Shown here piece by piece: positions 6,565 to 16,263 of a stretch of DNA of 64,000 nucleotides; the stretch's first letter is position 1; every line of letters begins with the position of its first letter. The notes beneath the pieces were generated by a model. The model had not been told where the DNA came from, did no database searches, and saw only the letters and a program-made list of their open reading frames with translations. The position numbers and the translations under genes are program-made. Origin of the DNA: Leptolyngbya sp. FACHB-321. GTDB lineage: Bacteria; Cyanobacteriota; Cyanobacteriia; Leptolyngbyales; Leptolyngbyaceae. The stretch spans positions 1 through 64,000 of the forward strand of contig NZ_JACJPI010000061.1 in assembly GCF_014695975.1 (NCBI RefSeq), written 5' to 3'.

Positions 6565-9267
6565 TTAGACAGGCAATGTAAGACAAAATTCAGTGCCCTT
6601 ATCAGGCGTAGAACTAACCTCAATAGTGCCTTCGTGCTTTTCGACAACAATTTGATAGCAGATTGCCAGTCCCATCCCAGTGCCTTTGCCAACGGCTTTG
6701 GTGGTAAAAAACGGCTCAAACAATTTTTGCTGCACGTTGGGGGTCATACCCGTTCCATTATCGGCGATGCAAATTTGGACGTACTGAGGATCAATTAATT
6801 GAGTCCGAATGGTAATGGTAGGAGTGGTGCTTGCTAATGCGTTTTCAGCTTGTCTGTCCTGGTTTTCGCTTTCCTCCCTAAGAGCATCGATCGCGTTGCT
6901 CAAAAGATTCATAAAAACCTGGTTCAACTGTCCGGCATAACACTCCACCAGCGGTAGGTCACCGTACTGTTTCGCGATATTAATTTCAGGCTCCTTGCCC
7001 TGTGCTTTCAGGCGATTGCCCAGAATGATCAGCGTGTTTTCAATGCCTTCATGGAGATTAACGGCTTTGCGATCGGCTTCATCCAAACGAGAAAAGTTGC
7101 GTAGCGAGAGCACAATTTCACGAATGCGGTCTGTGCCCATTTTCATAGAACTCAACAATTTAGGCAGATCCTTTCGAAGAAAGTCCAAATCGATCGTTTC
7201 AATCGTTGCCTCAATCTCTAGACTAGGGTTAGGCACTTGAGCTTGATAGAGATTCAGTAGGCTCAACAGGTCTTGCGTATACTCCTGCGCTGGGTTGAGG
7301 TTGCCATGAATGAAGTTTACCGGATTATTGATTTCGTGAGCGATGCCTGCCACAAGCTGACCTAGACCAGACATTTTCTCAGCCTGAATCATTTGCGTTT
7401 GCGTTTGACGTAGTTCCCGCAGCGTTTGCTCTAGCTCGTCTGCTTTCTCTTTAAGTTGTGCTTCAGAGTGCCGTAGCGCCTTTTCTGCATAGTGCTGCTT
7501 AGTGATATCACGGCTATAGCCAAGCATTGCAAAAACGGTTCCGTCTGAGTCATGGAGCGGCGTTTTGCGGGTATCCAAGATGCGCAGTAAGCCATCAGCG
7601 GTGGTGATTGGCTCATAGTGATGATGAATCTTTTCTCCCGCCAGCGCTGCCTGATCATCTACACGGAAGCCTCGCATATTTGTTTCAAGCGTGCCGAAGA
7701 TTAGCTCTGGCGAGAAGCCTAGCTCTAGATCGTCCTTACCCAGAACTGCTTCTACATCTTGACCGAGTGCCTCTGCAAAACTGCGATTGACAAGGATGTA
7801 ACGGAAATTGTGGTCTTTGGCAAAAATCCAATCCTGGGTCGAGTCAAGTACCGTTCGCAAGAGGCGAGATTGGTATTCAGTTTCTTGCAGTGCTTGCAAC
7901 GCAAGTTCGGCTTGTTTGCGATCGCTTATGTCCAGTTGTAAGCCATCCCAAACGGTAGAACCATCAGCTTGACGCTCTGGGCGAGAGATAGCGTGCAACC
8001 ACTTGACCTGACCAGACGGCATGACCAAGCGCCCAACCCAATCCCAGGGTTGTAGAGTTTGCTGGGAGGTTGCAACGGAGGCAAAAAACGAATCGCGATC
8101 GTCGGGGTGGATGCGCTCCAAAATGACACCAGCATTTTGCTGAACGGCTTCCGGTTCTACTTCATAGAATTCTTTGCAGAAGGCACTCATGTATGGAAAA
8201 CTCCCCACACCGTCGGCACCCAGACGAAATTGGTAGACCGTACCCGGTAGATTAGCAGCTAAGTTGTGGAAGCGGCTCTCGCTTTGGTACAGGGCAGTTT
8301 CCATGTCCTGATGTTCGATCGCAGCGTGTTTGCGCTCGGTAATGTTATGCATGGCAACCACTGCACCCAATTTATTGCCAGCCTCATCAAAAAACGCTCG
8401 CCCACTTGCCAGCAAGGTGCGGGGGGTGCCGTGCTTGGGCACAATGACCATCTCAGCCTCGTGAACCTGCTCTCCCTGAAACGCTCGGAATAAGGGGATC
8501 GCATGCGTTGGCATAGGCGTAATGCCATCTGCTAGATAAAGGTCAAAGTGCTGTGCCCACTGGTCTGCTGGCAGAGCGACTTCGGGTAAACCGTGAAATG
8601 TGCGGGTGGCATGGTTAAATAGCATCAAATCGCCCTTGTCGTCGCAAGCAACGATGCCATCCGTCAGGCTGTCCAGCATGGCTTTGAGGCATTCTTGCTC
8701 TTTCTGCAAGTGCGCTGTGACCTGTTGACGCACAACCTCCACCTGCTGATGGTCCGCAATCTCTTGCTGAAGCTTCTGGTTGCTCGACCGTAGCTCAAGC
8801 TGGCTCATCACCTGCCGACCGAGCGCCTTCAGGGCATTGATTTGCACATTGGAAAGTGTGCGGGGTTGGTTGTCAATGACGCAGAGTGTACCGAGCGCTA
8901 AACCATCAGCAGTATGGAGAGGGATACCTGCGTAGAAGTGGATGTACGGTGCTCCGATCACGAGCGGATGATTGGCAAAGCGGACATCCGCTTTAGTATC
9001 GGGCACAACGAAGGGATCTTGTTGCAAAATGGCATGGGCGCAAAAAGCGAGCTCACGCGGCGTTTCACTGATCTCCAGCCCCACTTTTGCTTTGAACCAC
9101 TGCCGCTTGGCATCAACCAGACTCACAAGGGCGATCGGCGTTTGACAAATGTGGGCTGCCAGTTCCACGAGATCATCGTAACCCGTCTCTGGCTGAGTAT
9201 CGAGGATTTTGTAACTAAGCAGTTTGGCAAGTCTCTGCACCTCTTGCTCTGGCGCTGTCGCGTTCAT
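6565..9267 (-). CDS. GAF-PAS-PAS-PAS sensor histidine kinase
   Basis: This soluble multi-sensor kinase is about 900 aa. Order: GAF domain (about 15-165, with CAHAIL and FYAGIPLHT), a PAS with C-terminal PAC (to the ITERK motif, about 315), a second PAS (to DISDRK, about 455), a third PAS (to SRDITK, about 590), a short coiled coil, a HisKA dimerisation domain with H-box [12 protein letters not shown] (His about 642), and an HATPase with DNGTGM and GKGTGMGLA. No membrane segment or receiver domain is present. The ATG at 9267 (residues MNATAPEQ) is preceded by GAGG at good spacing and is preferred over a TTG 12 bp upstream. The cognate regulator is not adjacent. The signal is unknown; GAF could hold a chromophore, but no chromophore Cys context is evident. 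Confidence 0.9.
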   Translation of the reverse strand: MNATAPEQEVQRLAKLLSYKILDTQPETGYDDLVELAAHICQTPIALVSLVDAKRQWFKAKVGLEISETPRELAFCAHAILQQDPFVVPDTKADVRFANHPLVIGAPYIHFYAGIPLHTADGLALGTLCVIDNQPRTLSNVQINALKALGRQVMSQLELRSSNQKLQQEIADHQQVEVVRQQVTAHLQKEQECLKAMLDSLTDGIVACDDKGDLMLFNHATRTFHGLPEVALPADQWAQHFDLYLADGITPMPTHAIPLFRAFQGEQVHEAEMVIVPKHGTPRTLLASGRAFFDEAGNKLGAVVAMHNITERKHAAIEHQDMETALYQSESRFHNLAANLPGTVYQFRLGADGVGSFPYMSAFCKEFYEVEPEAVQQNAGVILERIHPDDRDSFFASVATSQQTLQPWDWVGRLVMPSGQVKWLHAISRPERQADGSTVWDGLQLDISDRKQAELALQALQETEYQSRLLRTVLDSTQDWIFAKDHNFRYILVNRSFAEALGQDVEAVLGKDDLELGFSPELIFGTLETNMRGFRVDDQAALAGEKIHHHYEPITTADGLLRILDTRKTPLHDSDGTVFAMLGYSRDITKQHYAEKALRHSEAQLKEKADELEQTLRELRQTQTQMIQAEKMSGLGQLVAGIAHEINNPVNFIHGNLNPAQEYTQDLLSLLNLYQAQVPNPSLEIEATIETIDLDFLRKDLPKLLSSMKMGTDRIREIVLSLRNFSRLDEADRKAVNLHEGIENTLIILGNRLKAQGKEPEINIAKQYGDLPLVECYAGQLNQVFMNLLSNAIDALREESENQDRQAENALASTTPTITIRTQLIDPQYVQICIADNGTGMTPNVQQKLFEPFFTTKAVGKGTGMGLAICYQIVVEKHEGTIEVSSTPDKGTEFCLTLPV

Positions 9268-9279
9268 AAATGACCTCAA

Positions 9280-9819
9280 GGCGGCTTATGAGTAGGGAAA
9301 GGAACAATACGACTTTAGGTTTTTGGCGTCCCACTGATGACTCGTAGAGACTCGCCGTCTACCCTTGATATGATGTGTTGCTAAACACGTTAAAAGTGAG
9401 CAGAAGCGTGCTAACGCACAAAAACTACTAACGATTGAGAAAGGTGTAAAACGTTTGGCATCTAAGCAATGCATAGCGTCACCTACGATGTTGATCGAGG
9501 TACGTTCTTTGCTAGAAGTTGCTCTTAGCACCTAATCGTTGATAGGTTACTCGCTCTGTCATGGTCTTCTCAAGGAAAACAACGGTTTTCGTATCATTAA
9601 AACTGCTTTGATGCAAGGGCAAGATATAGCAAAATATGATCGCGTTTGCGTAGCTATCTTTCCCCAGATAGTGACCTTGTTAACATCCTTACCATTTCCG
9701 TCTTAGCAAACAGATAATCCTTATGTTTAGTAAGACGAAAGTTTGGAAGCGTTGTCTCAGGCAAGAAAGTTACTTCTCTTCAACCGTAAAACTATTCTTC
9801 ATTAATGACATCCAGCCAC
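9280..9819. other. 540-bp intergenic region upstream of the sensor kinase
   Basis: The stretch lies between the stop of ftsY (leftward) and the start of the kinase gene. It is AT-richer than its neighbours and holds no convincing reading frame, tRNA or strong hairpin. It presumably carries the kinase promoter, but I could not pick one with confidence. Confidence 0.4.
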
Positions 9820-11373
9820 TTAGCCATTCAGCAACGCTTCGACGAATTCGTAGCTTGAAAAGGGTCGTAGGTCTTCGATGCCTTCTCCGGCACCAATGAA
9901 GCGGATGGGTAAACCAAGCTGCTGGACGATCGCCAACGCAATGCCGCCTTTTGCCGTACCGTCGAGCTTGGTCAGAATGACACCACTGAGTTGGGCAGCC
10001 TCGGCAAAGACTTCTGCTTGCCGCAGTCCGTTTTGTCCCAGGGTGGCATCGAGTACCAGCAGTGACTCGACGACTGCATTGGCAGATTTTTTGTCAATGA
10101 TGCGACGAATCTTGCTGAGTTCGTCCATCAGATTTTTTTTGTTTTGCAAGCGTCCAGCAGTATCAACAAGCAGTAAGTCTGTACCACGCGACTGGGCAGC
10201 GGCGATCGCGTCAAAAACAACTGCTGCCGGGTCAGTATTCTGCCCTGGATTGGCAATGACTTCAACGCCACTACGACTGCCCCAGACTTTAACTTGCTCA
10301 ACGGCGGCGGCTCTAAAGGTATCCGCAGCGGCAATCAGGCACTTGTAGCCAGACTTTTGGGCAATATGGGCTAGTTTGCCGATCGTGGTTGTTTTTCCGG
10401 CACCGTTCACGCCTGTAATTAACCAGATATTGAGTACATCGTCTTCTGGCGCAAAGAAGCGAGTTTTTGCATTCTCTAGTGGCGTATCCAGCATCTCTCG
10501 CAAGATTTGCTTCAGGTACGTAATGGCAGCGTCGGGCGGCAGCACATCTTGACGGAGCTTACTTTGCAGAGCAGCGATGATTGCATCCGTTGCGGCAACG
10601 CCTACATCCGCTTGCAGCAGCACCGACTCAATCTCGATGACAGCATCTTCATTAAGCGGACCCTGCCCCACAATGGAGCGCAGTTGATTGATCAGGCTTC
10701 GCCGCGTCTTATCTAACCCTTGACGCAGCCGTTTGAGCCAGGTGATTTCTTCGAGTGAAATCTGGTCAGGTCGTCGTCCCTGGGCAGCTAGAATTTCGGA
10801 TGACCAGAGGAAGCCTTCATCCAGCACTGTTTCATCTAGCAACGGCTCGACAGGAGCCGTTACTGTACTTACAGGCGCGATCGCAGGCTCTGGTTCGACG
10901 ATCGCGCTTTGCTTCAGACGCTCCAATCGTTCTTGTCGGTCTGCTTCAGATTGCGCCCAAAATGGCAGTGGTGCGGATGTCTCTGGCTCTAGAGGCTGAT
11001 CTACAACAGGCTCAATAGCAACAATTGTTTCTGCAACAGGTTCGTCTGGAATGGTTGCAGAGTCTGCAATAGTTGCATCGGCATCAGAAGTTGCTTCAGG
11101 GTCAATCGCGGGTTCGGCGGCGATCGTTGCCTCTGGTGAAGCCACCACTTCCGCTGGGGGTGCTTCGGCTTGCTGCCGCTTCTGAATATTTTGATAGGCT
11201 GCCTTCGCCCAGTTCAGGTAGTCGTCAGCTACAGCAGGCTCCGCTTCTGCTGTTGTCTCTGCTACAACAGGCTCTGCCGTTGCCTCTGCATCTGACGACA
11301 CTGGCTCAGATTCTACCGTTGAACCATCTTCAGCCTTGTTAGCGTATCGCCGACGAAACCAATCAAAAGTCAT
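9820..11373 (-). CDS. ftsY: FtsY, signal recognition particle receptor GTPase
   Basis: FtsY is the membrane-associated SRP receptor that takes ribosome-nascent chain complexes from Ffh. Residues 1 to about 200 form an acidic Ala/Glu/Pro-rich A domain of low complexity, as usual in FtsY. The NG domain follows: N-domain helices from about 210, P-loop GVNGAGKTT (about 323), the ADTFRAAAVEQ insertion-box motif, DTAGRLQNK (G3), TKLDGTAKGG (G4) and the C-terminal GAGEGIEDLRPF. The ATG at 11373 has GAGG 8 bases upstream. nusB lies 55 bp upstream on the same strand, the gene neighbourhood seen in many cyanobacteria, and the two are probably cotranscribed. Confidence 0.97.
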   Translation of the reverse strand: MTFDWFRRRYANKAEDGSTVESEPVSSDAEATAEPVVAETTAEAEPAVADDYLNWAKAAYQNIQKRQQAEAPPAEVVASPEATIAAEPAIDPEATSDADATIADSATIPDEPVAETIVAIEPVVDQPLEPETSAPLPFWAQSEADRQERLERLKQSAIVEPEPAIAPVSTVTAPVEPLLDETVLDEGFLWSSEILAAQGRRPDQISLEEITWLKRLRQGLDKTRRSLINQLRSIVGQGPLNEDAVIEIESVLLQADVGVAATDAIIAALQSKLRQDVLPPDAAITYLKQILREMLDTPLENAKTRFFAPEDDVLNIWLITGVNGAGKTTTIGKLAHIAQKSGYKCLIAAADTFRAAAVEQVKVWGSRSGVEVIANPGQNTDPAAVVFDAIAAAQSRGTDLLLVDTAGRLQNKKNLMDELSKIRRIIDKKSANAVVESLLVLDATLGQNGLRQAEVFAEAAQLSGVILTKLDGTAKGGIALAIVQQLGLPIRFIGAGEGIEDLRPFSSYEFVEALLNG

Positions 11374-11428
11374 TGCCGTTTCCTCTTAACCCCACTCCTT
11401 ACTCCCTATGCCCTACGTCTCACTCGCC

Positions 11429-12058
11429 TTACATAACCTTCTTCTCTGTTTTAAGCTGCTCCACCACTCGACGCAGCACACCGTTGATAAAGCGGTGCCC
11501 ATCTTCGCCGCTGTAGCGTTTTGCCAGCTCTACAGCTTCATTAGCGGCAACACGATCGGGAATGCCTAAAAAGACAATCTCCGTTACTGCAATGCGAAGG
11601 ATATCACGATCGATCCATGCCAGCCGCGAAAGTTGCCAATCGACAAGCGCCGTAGAAAGAATCTGGTCAATCTGTTCTCGGTTGGCTTTTAGCTTGCTAA
11701 TAATTTCGAGCGCGTAGTGGCGCACATCCTGTTGGTTTGCTAATTGAATAAACTCTGGCACATCCATCGCTACGCCCAGACGGTTAATGGCAGTTTGGGC
11801 GAGGGCGATCGCCTCATTCACCATAGCTCTGGCGCTCTCAACGTCAACAGCACGGGTTTCACTCGTCAGTAAGCGAGCACTGCCTTGCTGTAGTTCAGCC
11901 GATGCTGTTTCCAGGGCATCTTGCGCCTCGCTGGTGAGTGTCCGCACTGCCGCAACGACGACATTCTGAAGCTGCTGCATCTCCAGGCGCTCTGGATTGG
12001 ATGGCAACTGGCTGACGCTTAACAGTGCCAGTTCACGGGCAATTCGACGAGCTTGCAT
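11429..12058 (-). CDS. nusB: NusB, transcription antitermination factor
   Basis: This 209-aa protein has the all-helical NusB fold and works with NusE (S10) on boxA RNA in rRNA antitermination. The recognisable parts are the N-terminal [16 protein letters not shown] and the C-terminal [19 protein letters not shown]...[25 protein letters not shown]. Compared with the roughly 140-aa enterobacterial protein, it carries a central insertion typical of cyanobacterial NusB. ftsY is 55 bp downstream and the DUF502 gene about 180 bp upstream, both on the same strand. Confidence 0.95.
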   Translation of the reverse strand: MQARRIARELALLSVSQLPSNPERLEMQQLQNVVVAAVRTLTSEAQDALETASAELQQGSARLLTSETRAVDVESARAMVNEAIALAQTAINRLGVAMDVPEFIQLANQQDVRHYALEIISKLKANREQIDQILSTALVDWQLSRLAWIDRDILRIAVTEIVFLGIPDRVAANEAVELAKRYSGEDGHRFINGVLRRVVEQLKTEKKVM

Positions 12059-12239
12059 AAGGAAGGCTTAAGGATCAAGGCTTAAGGATAACGTGATTCA
12101 GGACACTAGAGAGCAAAGGGAACAAGCGTTTTCGTCCCCACTTGCCCCTCAGAGAAGTCGGAATAAAGGCAGTTCAACTCTGCATTAGCAACGGGACAAG
12201 GGATTCTCTGCGTCACTCGCGCCCTTCATACTTTATCCT

Positions 12240-12971
12240 TTACCCCTCCCACAGGTCTTCTTCTAAGGTGAGCGCTTGCCGATTTTTGTCTAGGAACGGA
12301 TCAAGTGGACGCTGTTTCGACGCAGGCAGCGATGCCACTTTTGCCGCTTCTGGAGAAACAATGCCGCCAGAAATCACGACTTTGAATGCATCTTCGATCG
12401 GCATAGAGAGATTGATCACAGCATCTTCGGGCACCACTGCATACCAACCTGTCGTCGGATTGGGTGTCGTGGGAATAAACACTCCCAGCATTGGACTCGA
12501 AAAATGGGATTGAAACTCGCCTGTGAGCACACCTGTGACAAAGCCGAGTGCCCAGACCCCCTCACGGGGATACTCCACCAGCACAACCCGTCGAAATTTG
12601 TTGCCAGAGTCCTTTAAAAGTGTCTCTAGAAGCTGCTTCAGCGTTTTGTAAACGGAGCCTGCCAGTGGAATTGCTTGTAGCACCCGTTCGCCTAAATCCA
12701 GGAGCCAGCGTCCGGCAATGTTGCGCGCCATCAAGCCAATGAGCAGAATGCAAAGCAAGGGCACCATCAAGCCCACGGTCAAATTTAAGACATTAACCAA
12801 AAGCGGGTTCAACCCATCAAAAGGGTTGAGTTGCTTGGGAATGCGGGTGAGGAAGTTGATCACCCAGTTTGCGATCGTGAGCGTGAGCCAGATTGTGGTC
12901 GCTAGGGGAATCACCACCAGCAACCCGGCAATCAGGTCATTTTTGAAGTCTTGCTTGAGGTGTTGGAGCAC
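12240..12971 (-). CDS. DUF502 family membrane protein
   Basis: This 243-aa protein has two N-terminal membrane helices (about 12-38 and 55-85) separated by a short loop and a soluble C-terminal domain. DUF502 hallmarks are the LIAGLLVVIPLATTIWL helix, IPLAGSVYKTLKQL, and the VLVEYPREGVWALGFVTG block followed by VFIPTTPNPTTGW. The function is unknown; plant relatives (LCV family) are also membrane proteins. The track start is a GTG at 12971, since no in-frame ATG lies near. It sits upstream of nusB-ftsY on the same strand, an arrangement I recall from other cyanobacteria. Confidence 0.9.
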   Translation of the reverse strand: MLQHLKQDFKNDLIAGLLVVIPLATTIWLTLTIANWVINFLTRIPKQLNPFDGLNPLLVNVLNLTVGLMVPLLCILLIGLMARNIAGRWLLDLGERVLQAIPLAGSVYKTLKQLLETLLKDSGNKFRRVVLVEYPREGVWALGFVTGVLTGEFQSHFSSPMLGVFIPTTPNPTTGWYAVVPEDAVINLSMPIEDAFKVVISGGIVSPEAAKVASLPASKQRPLDPFLDKNRQALTLEEDLWEG

Positions 12972-13397
12972 AAGTCACCCATTCTCCTGCGATTAGCCGT
13001 GAAAACGATCGTAACAAGTCGGACAAACTAAACGAACACGCAACTATTGTGATGGGATCAGCGTCAGCGAAGGGGCTGGAACGGCTCCATTAACTAGATT
13101 TGCAGAGCAGAGAGACTAAGCTCAACGCAAAACAGAAGATGGACGACTGCGAAGCAACTGCCTGTACACCTTACCAAGAATTGTAACGAATTCTGTAAAG
13201 AAACATTGCAGTGCCAGAGTGCTGATGCTGTCTTCTAACCATGCCCAATAGCTTGCAGTGGTTGGCTTGCAATTAGCCATGCAAACGGTCTCACATCAAC
13301 AGAATACCCTACGTGATTCGGTATCGCACATGACAAATAGTGTTAGCTATTCTGATCCCCGATTTCTTTGATAAATCAGGGATCTGGCTCTATGCAG
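12972..13397. other. Intergenic region with a hairpin downstream of the HpsJ-like gene
   Basis: No gene is seen in these 426 bp. A stem-loop at 13354-13384 (GATCCCCGATTT with AAATCAGGGATC, one mismatch) lies 13 bp past the stop of the leftward HpsJ-like gene and may end its transcript, although no clear U-run follows on that strand. Confidence 0.4.
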
Positions 13398-14171
13398 TTA
13401 GGGTAATTGGCTGCGTTGATTTTGGGCAGAGAGGAGATACCGTAATCCAGTCCAACCGATGACAGCATAGCCGAGCGCCAGTACCAGGCTAGCAATGCCG
13501 CTCCGTATTCCCGATCGCAGCTTGTTGTCGTTGATCTGGGTTTCGAGTTTGCGCTTATTGTCGCGGATCTGCGTCAATTTCTGATCGCGCTCAGGTGCGA
13601 TTTGTGCTTCCAGTGCTTTGGGATCAGATTTGAATTTCTGAAGCTCCGCTAGCTTTTGTTTTGCTTGCTCCAACTGTGTGCCCTGAAGCTGGCCGCTCTG
13701 AATCAGCTGATCGATTTGACCCGACTGAGCATCAATCTGGGCTCTAAGTTGCTGTACCTGTCCATCAATCTGGCTTTCAGCCCGGCTAGCATCTTGCGTA
13801 ATCTGTTTCATCTGATCGTCGGCTGCTGCATTAGTGGCATTGACGCTGAGGGGGATAAACAGCAAAAAGAGTAAGGCTAATAAGCTAGACAGTAAGGCAA
13901 CACCAAGCTTCAAGCCGCGAGACCGCTCTCCAGCAAGGGCAGGCTCTAACGCACTTTCGACCCAGAAGCCGATAAACAGAAAGCCAAAACCCATCATTGG
14001 TACAAAGCCACGATCGATCAGTTGAGTCGTCGTGGTAAACAGCCATTGGCTGTCCTGAAATCTGGTCGATGAGAGCACGACTGCACAGTCGAGCAAGTAA
14101 AGCACAATCAGGACAATACCGACGCTTTTAAGAATGAGGGCAGTAAGAGGGGAGGCGTTAGATGTTTTCAT
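13398..14171 (-). CDS. HpsJ-like membrane/coiled-coil protein
   Basis: This 257-aa protein has four hydrophobic segments: about 10-32, 48-66 (MMGFGFLFIGFWVE), 84-104, and a C-terminal pair of short helices near 225-248. Between them is a long polar coiled coil (about 115-215) rich in Gln, Asp and Lys, beginning QITQDASRAESQIDGQVQQL. The layout matches the HpsJ family, named for a hormogonium polysaccharide locus in Nostoc, but no other hps gene is present here, so a polysaccharide role is not supported by context. ATG at 14171. Confidence 0.65.
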   Translation of the reverse strand: MKTSNASPLTALILKSVGIVLIVLYLLDCAVVLSSTRFQDSQWLFTTTTQLIDRGFVPMMGFGFLFIGFWVESALEPALAGERSRGLKLGVALLSSLLALLFLLFIPLSVNATNAAADDQMKQITQDASRAESQIDGQVQQLRAQIDAQSGQIDQLIQSGQLQGTQLEQAKQKLAELQKFKSDPKALEAQIAPERDQKLTQIRDNKRKLETQINDNKLRSGIRSGIASLVLALGYAVIGWTGLRYLLSAQNQRSQLP

Positions 14172-14290
14172 CGGCTTCTATAGATTTGATCGGCAGTAGG
14201 CTAAAACTGCCCTGGCAACCTCTTATAGTAGACTACGGAACTGGATCTCTCGATGGGTCTGAGTGGGTAAAACCTTGAGTAGCTAAAACC

Positions 14291-15016
14291 ATGAACAAAA
14301 TTGTAGAAGTGCTACCCGATAAGGACGCACTCATTCAGCGATCGCTGGCGATCGTGCTCGACAAAATCCAGGCAGCGATCGCGGAACGGGGACGCTGCAC
14401 GATCGCCCTTGCAGGCGGCGGCACACCCAGACCACTCTATGAACAGCTTGCCACACACGATCTTGCTTGGGACAACATCCACATCTTTTGGGGTGATGAA
14501 CGTTATGTGCCAGCCGACCATCCTGACAGCAACGAAGGTATGGCGCGTCACGCCTGGTTAGATCAGGTAGCGTTTCCGCCTGCAAACCTTCACCCGATGC
14601 CCACAGCCAACCCTGATCCTGCCGTCTCTGCGAGTCAGCATGAGTCAGAGTTGCAGCAATTCTTTCAGCTTCAGCCTGGTGAGTTTCCCCGGTTCGATAT
14701 TATCCTGCTGGGCATTGGGGACGACGGACATACCGCGTCACTCTTTCCTCATACAGAAGCTTTGCAGGTTCGTGACCGTCTCGTTACTGTAGGTAACAAA
14801 GACGGGCAGCCTCGCATCACCTTTACTGCACCGCTGATCAACCACGCTCGTACTGTCCTATTTATGGTGGCAGGAGCCAGCAAACGCCCTGCACTAGCGC
14901 AAATCTTTGCCCCTGTTGCTGATGACAACATCTATCCGGCGCGGCTGATTCAGCCAGAAGGAGAACTTTGGTGGCTGCTGGATCAAGCTGCAGGGCAAGA
15001 CCTCCGCAGGAGTTGA
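14291..15016 (+). CDS. pgl: 6-phosphogluconolactonase (Pgl/DevB type)
   Basis: It hydrolyses 6-phosphogluconolactone to 6-phosphogluconate in the oxidative pentose phosphate pathway, the main sugar-burning route of cyanobacteria in the dark. The 241-aa length is normal. Family motifs are LAGGGTPRPLYEQL (about 41), the IFWGDERYVP block (about 67) with SN following, the GIGDDGHTASLFPHT phosphate/active-site loop (about 140), and a C-terminal FMVAGASKRPAL. The ATG at 14291 is the only good start. It is transcribed divergently from the HpsJ-like gene (about 119 bp between starts). Confidence 0.95.
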   Translation: MNKIVEVLPDKDALIQRSLAIVLDKIQAAIAERGRCTIALAGGGTPRPLYEQLATHDLAWDNIHIFWGDERYVPADHPDSNEGMARHAWLDQVAFPPANLHPMPTANPDPAVSASQHESELQQFFQLQPGEFPRFDIILLGIGDDGHTASLFPHTEALQVRDRLVTVGNKDGQPRITFTAPLINHARTVLFMVAGASKRPALAQIFAPVADDNIYPARLIQPEGELWWLLDQAAGQDLRRS

Positions 15017-15083
15017 TTCAGCCACAAAAACTAGATGACATTAGCCCTGTTCCACAGTAGAACTAGAATAACGAGATGGCACG

Positions 15084-15102
15084 TAGCGATCGTCGATCGC
15101 TA
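15084..15102. repeat. 19-bp inverted repeat TAGCGATCGTCGATCGCTA
   Basis: Two 9-bp arms flank a single T, built from two HIP1-like cores. It lies about 70 bp after pgl and 80 bp before the FHA gene. It could be a fortuitous head-to-head HIP1 pair or a protein-binding site; no T-run follows, so it is a poor terminator. Confidence 0.4.
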
Positions 15103-15180
15103 GTCAGCATAGGGGTTAAAGCTAAAAGCTGATTCAATTGGGTGTTCTGAGGATGGAAATTGATAAAGGGGAAAGAGGTC

Positions 15181-15969
15181 ATGATTGTTTGTCCGAATTG
15201 CAATCATCAAAATCCTGATGGCGCAGTTCAGTGTGAAGCCTGCTATACGCCGTTACCTGCAACCATGAGTTGTCCTAACTGCGGTACAACGGTGCAAGCT
15301 GATGCTAGTTTTTGTGGTCAGTGTGGTAACGACCTCCGCACTGCTGCCAGCCAACAGTCTGCCGCCATTGCTAGTCCATCGCTGGCTTCAGACACTTCGT
15401 CATCAATACCTAGCCTGCTGCCGCTTGATCCTCTGGTACCACCCGATCCCTTAGTCGCTCCACCGCTGCCTCTTCCCAACTCCAGCCCCCCAGCCATGAC
15501 AGAACCGGTGCAGGCTGCACCTGCTGAATTACCGCCGCCAAGCGCGATCTCAGCCGCTGAGCCGTCCAGCTATGAAGTAGCCTCGTCAGCGCCAGCAGCA
15601 TCTAACGCTGGTGGATACGTCTCGACGACCCAGCTACAGCAGCAAACAGCACGCCTTTTGCATCTGCAAACCAGTGCCTCGTTAGAACTGCCGCAAAGCC
15701 TTACCGTCGTTCATATTGGCAAACCCAACGAGCGGATTCCGCCTGATATTGACGTGTCTGGGTTTCCGGATTCGGAGATTGTGTCTCGCATCCATGCTGA
15801 TATTCGGGTTGAGGGTGATGCCTACTATATTGAGGATGTCGGTAGCTCCAATGGCACTTACATTAACAATGTGCCGCTGCCAATGGGTAATCGGCATCGA
15901 CTGCGACCGGGCGATCGCATTTCACTTGGCAAAGGTGACAAGGTGACATTTCTCTTTCAGCTTTCCTAA
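15181..15969 (+). CDS. Zinc-ribbon and FHA-domain protein
   Basis: This 262-aa cytosolic protein has two N-terminal Cys-rich ribbons, CPNCNHQNPDGAVQCEAC (residues 4-21) and CPNCGTTVQADASFCGQC (about 32-49). A Pro/Ser/Ala-rich linker (about 60-150) follows, then a C-terminal FHA domain (about 175-262) with the conserved SRIHADI, SSNGTYINN and LRPGDRISLG motifs that bind phosphothreonine. The ATG at 15181 has AGAGG 5 bases upstream; I prefer it to the TTG at 15160. It sits just before another FHA gene, suggesting a shared Ser/Thr phosphosignalling function. The partner is unknown. Confidence 0.88.
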   Translation: MIVCPNCNHQNPDGAVQCEACYTPLPATMSCPNCGTTVQADASFCGQCGNDLRTAASQQSAAIASPSLASDTSSSIPSLLPLDPLVPPDPLVAPPLPLPNSSPPAMTEPVQAAPAELPPPSAISAAEPSSYEVASSAPAASNAGGYVSTTQLQQQTARLLHLQTSASLELPQSLTVVHIGKPNERIPPDIDVSGFPDSEIVSRIHADIRVEGDAYYIEDVGSSNGTYINNVPLPMGNRHRLRPGDRISLGKGDKVTFLFQLS

Positions 15970-16263
15970 TGTTTCAGCTTTCTTGATGCCTGGTGTTATA
16001 CGCTAATTTAAGTGATTAGTGTTGCTAGTTCGCTGGATACACGTGTTGTCTGCTTATCGTCACTGCCTTGATTGTCCATTCAACAGAACGTTCACGCTTT
16101 ACTTCAGATAGTCGTGTATCGTTAGAGAAACTTGCTATCGATCGCGAAGTCTTTGCTTTCGCCACGGTAAACGCCGAGTCTGCTTAAGGCGCATGGCGGA
16201 GCAGTTACATTCTTTGGTCGCACTTCTTGCCACAGGTCATTACTCAGACTTTATACTGCTAGT

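Noticed and set aside
9286-9531. 81-codon minus-strand frame upstream of the sensor kinase
   Set aside because: Composition is not protein-like (Ser/Cys/His-rich) and no ribosome site is present; probably leader or promoter DNA.
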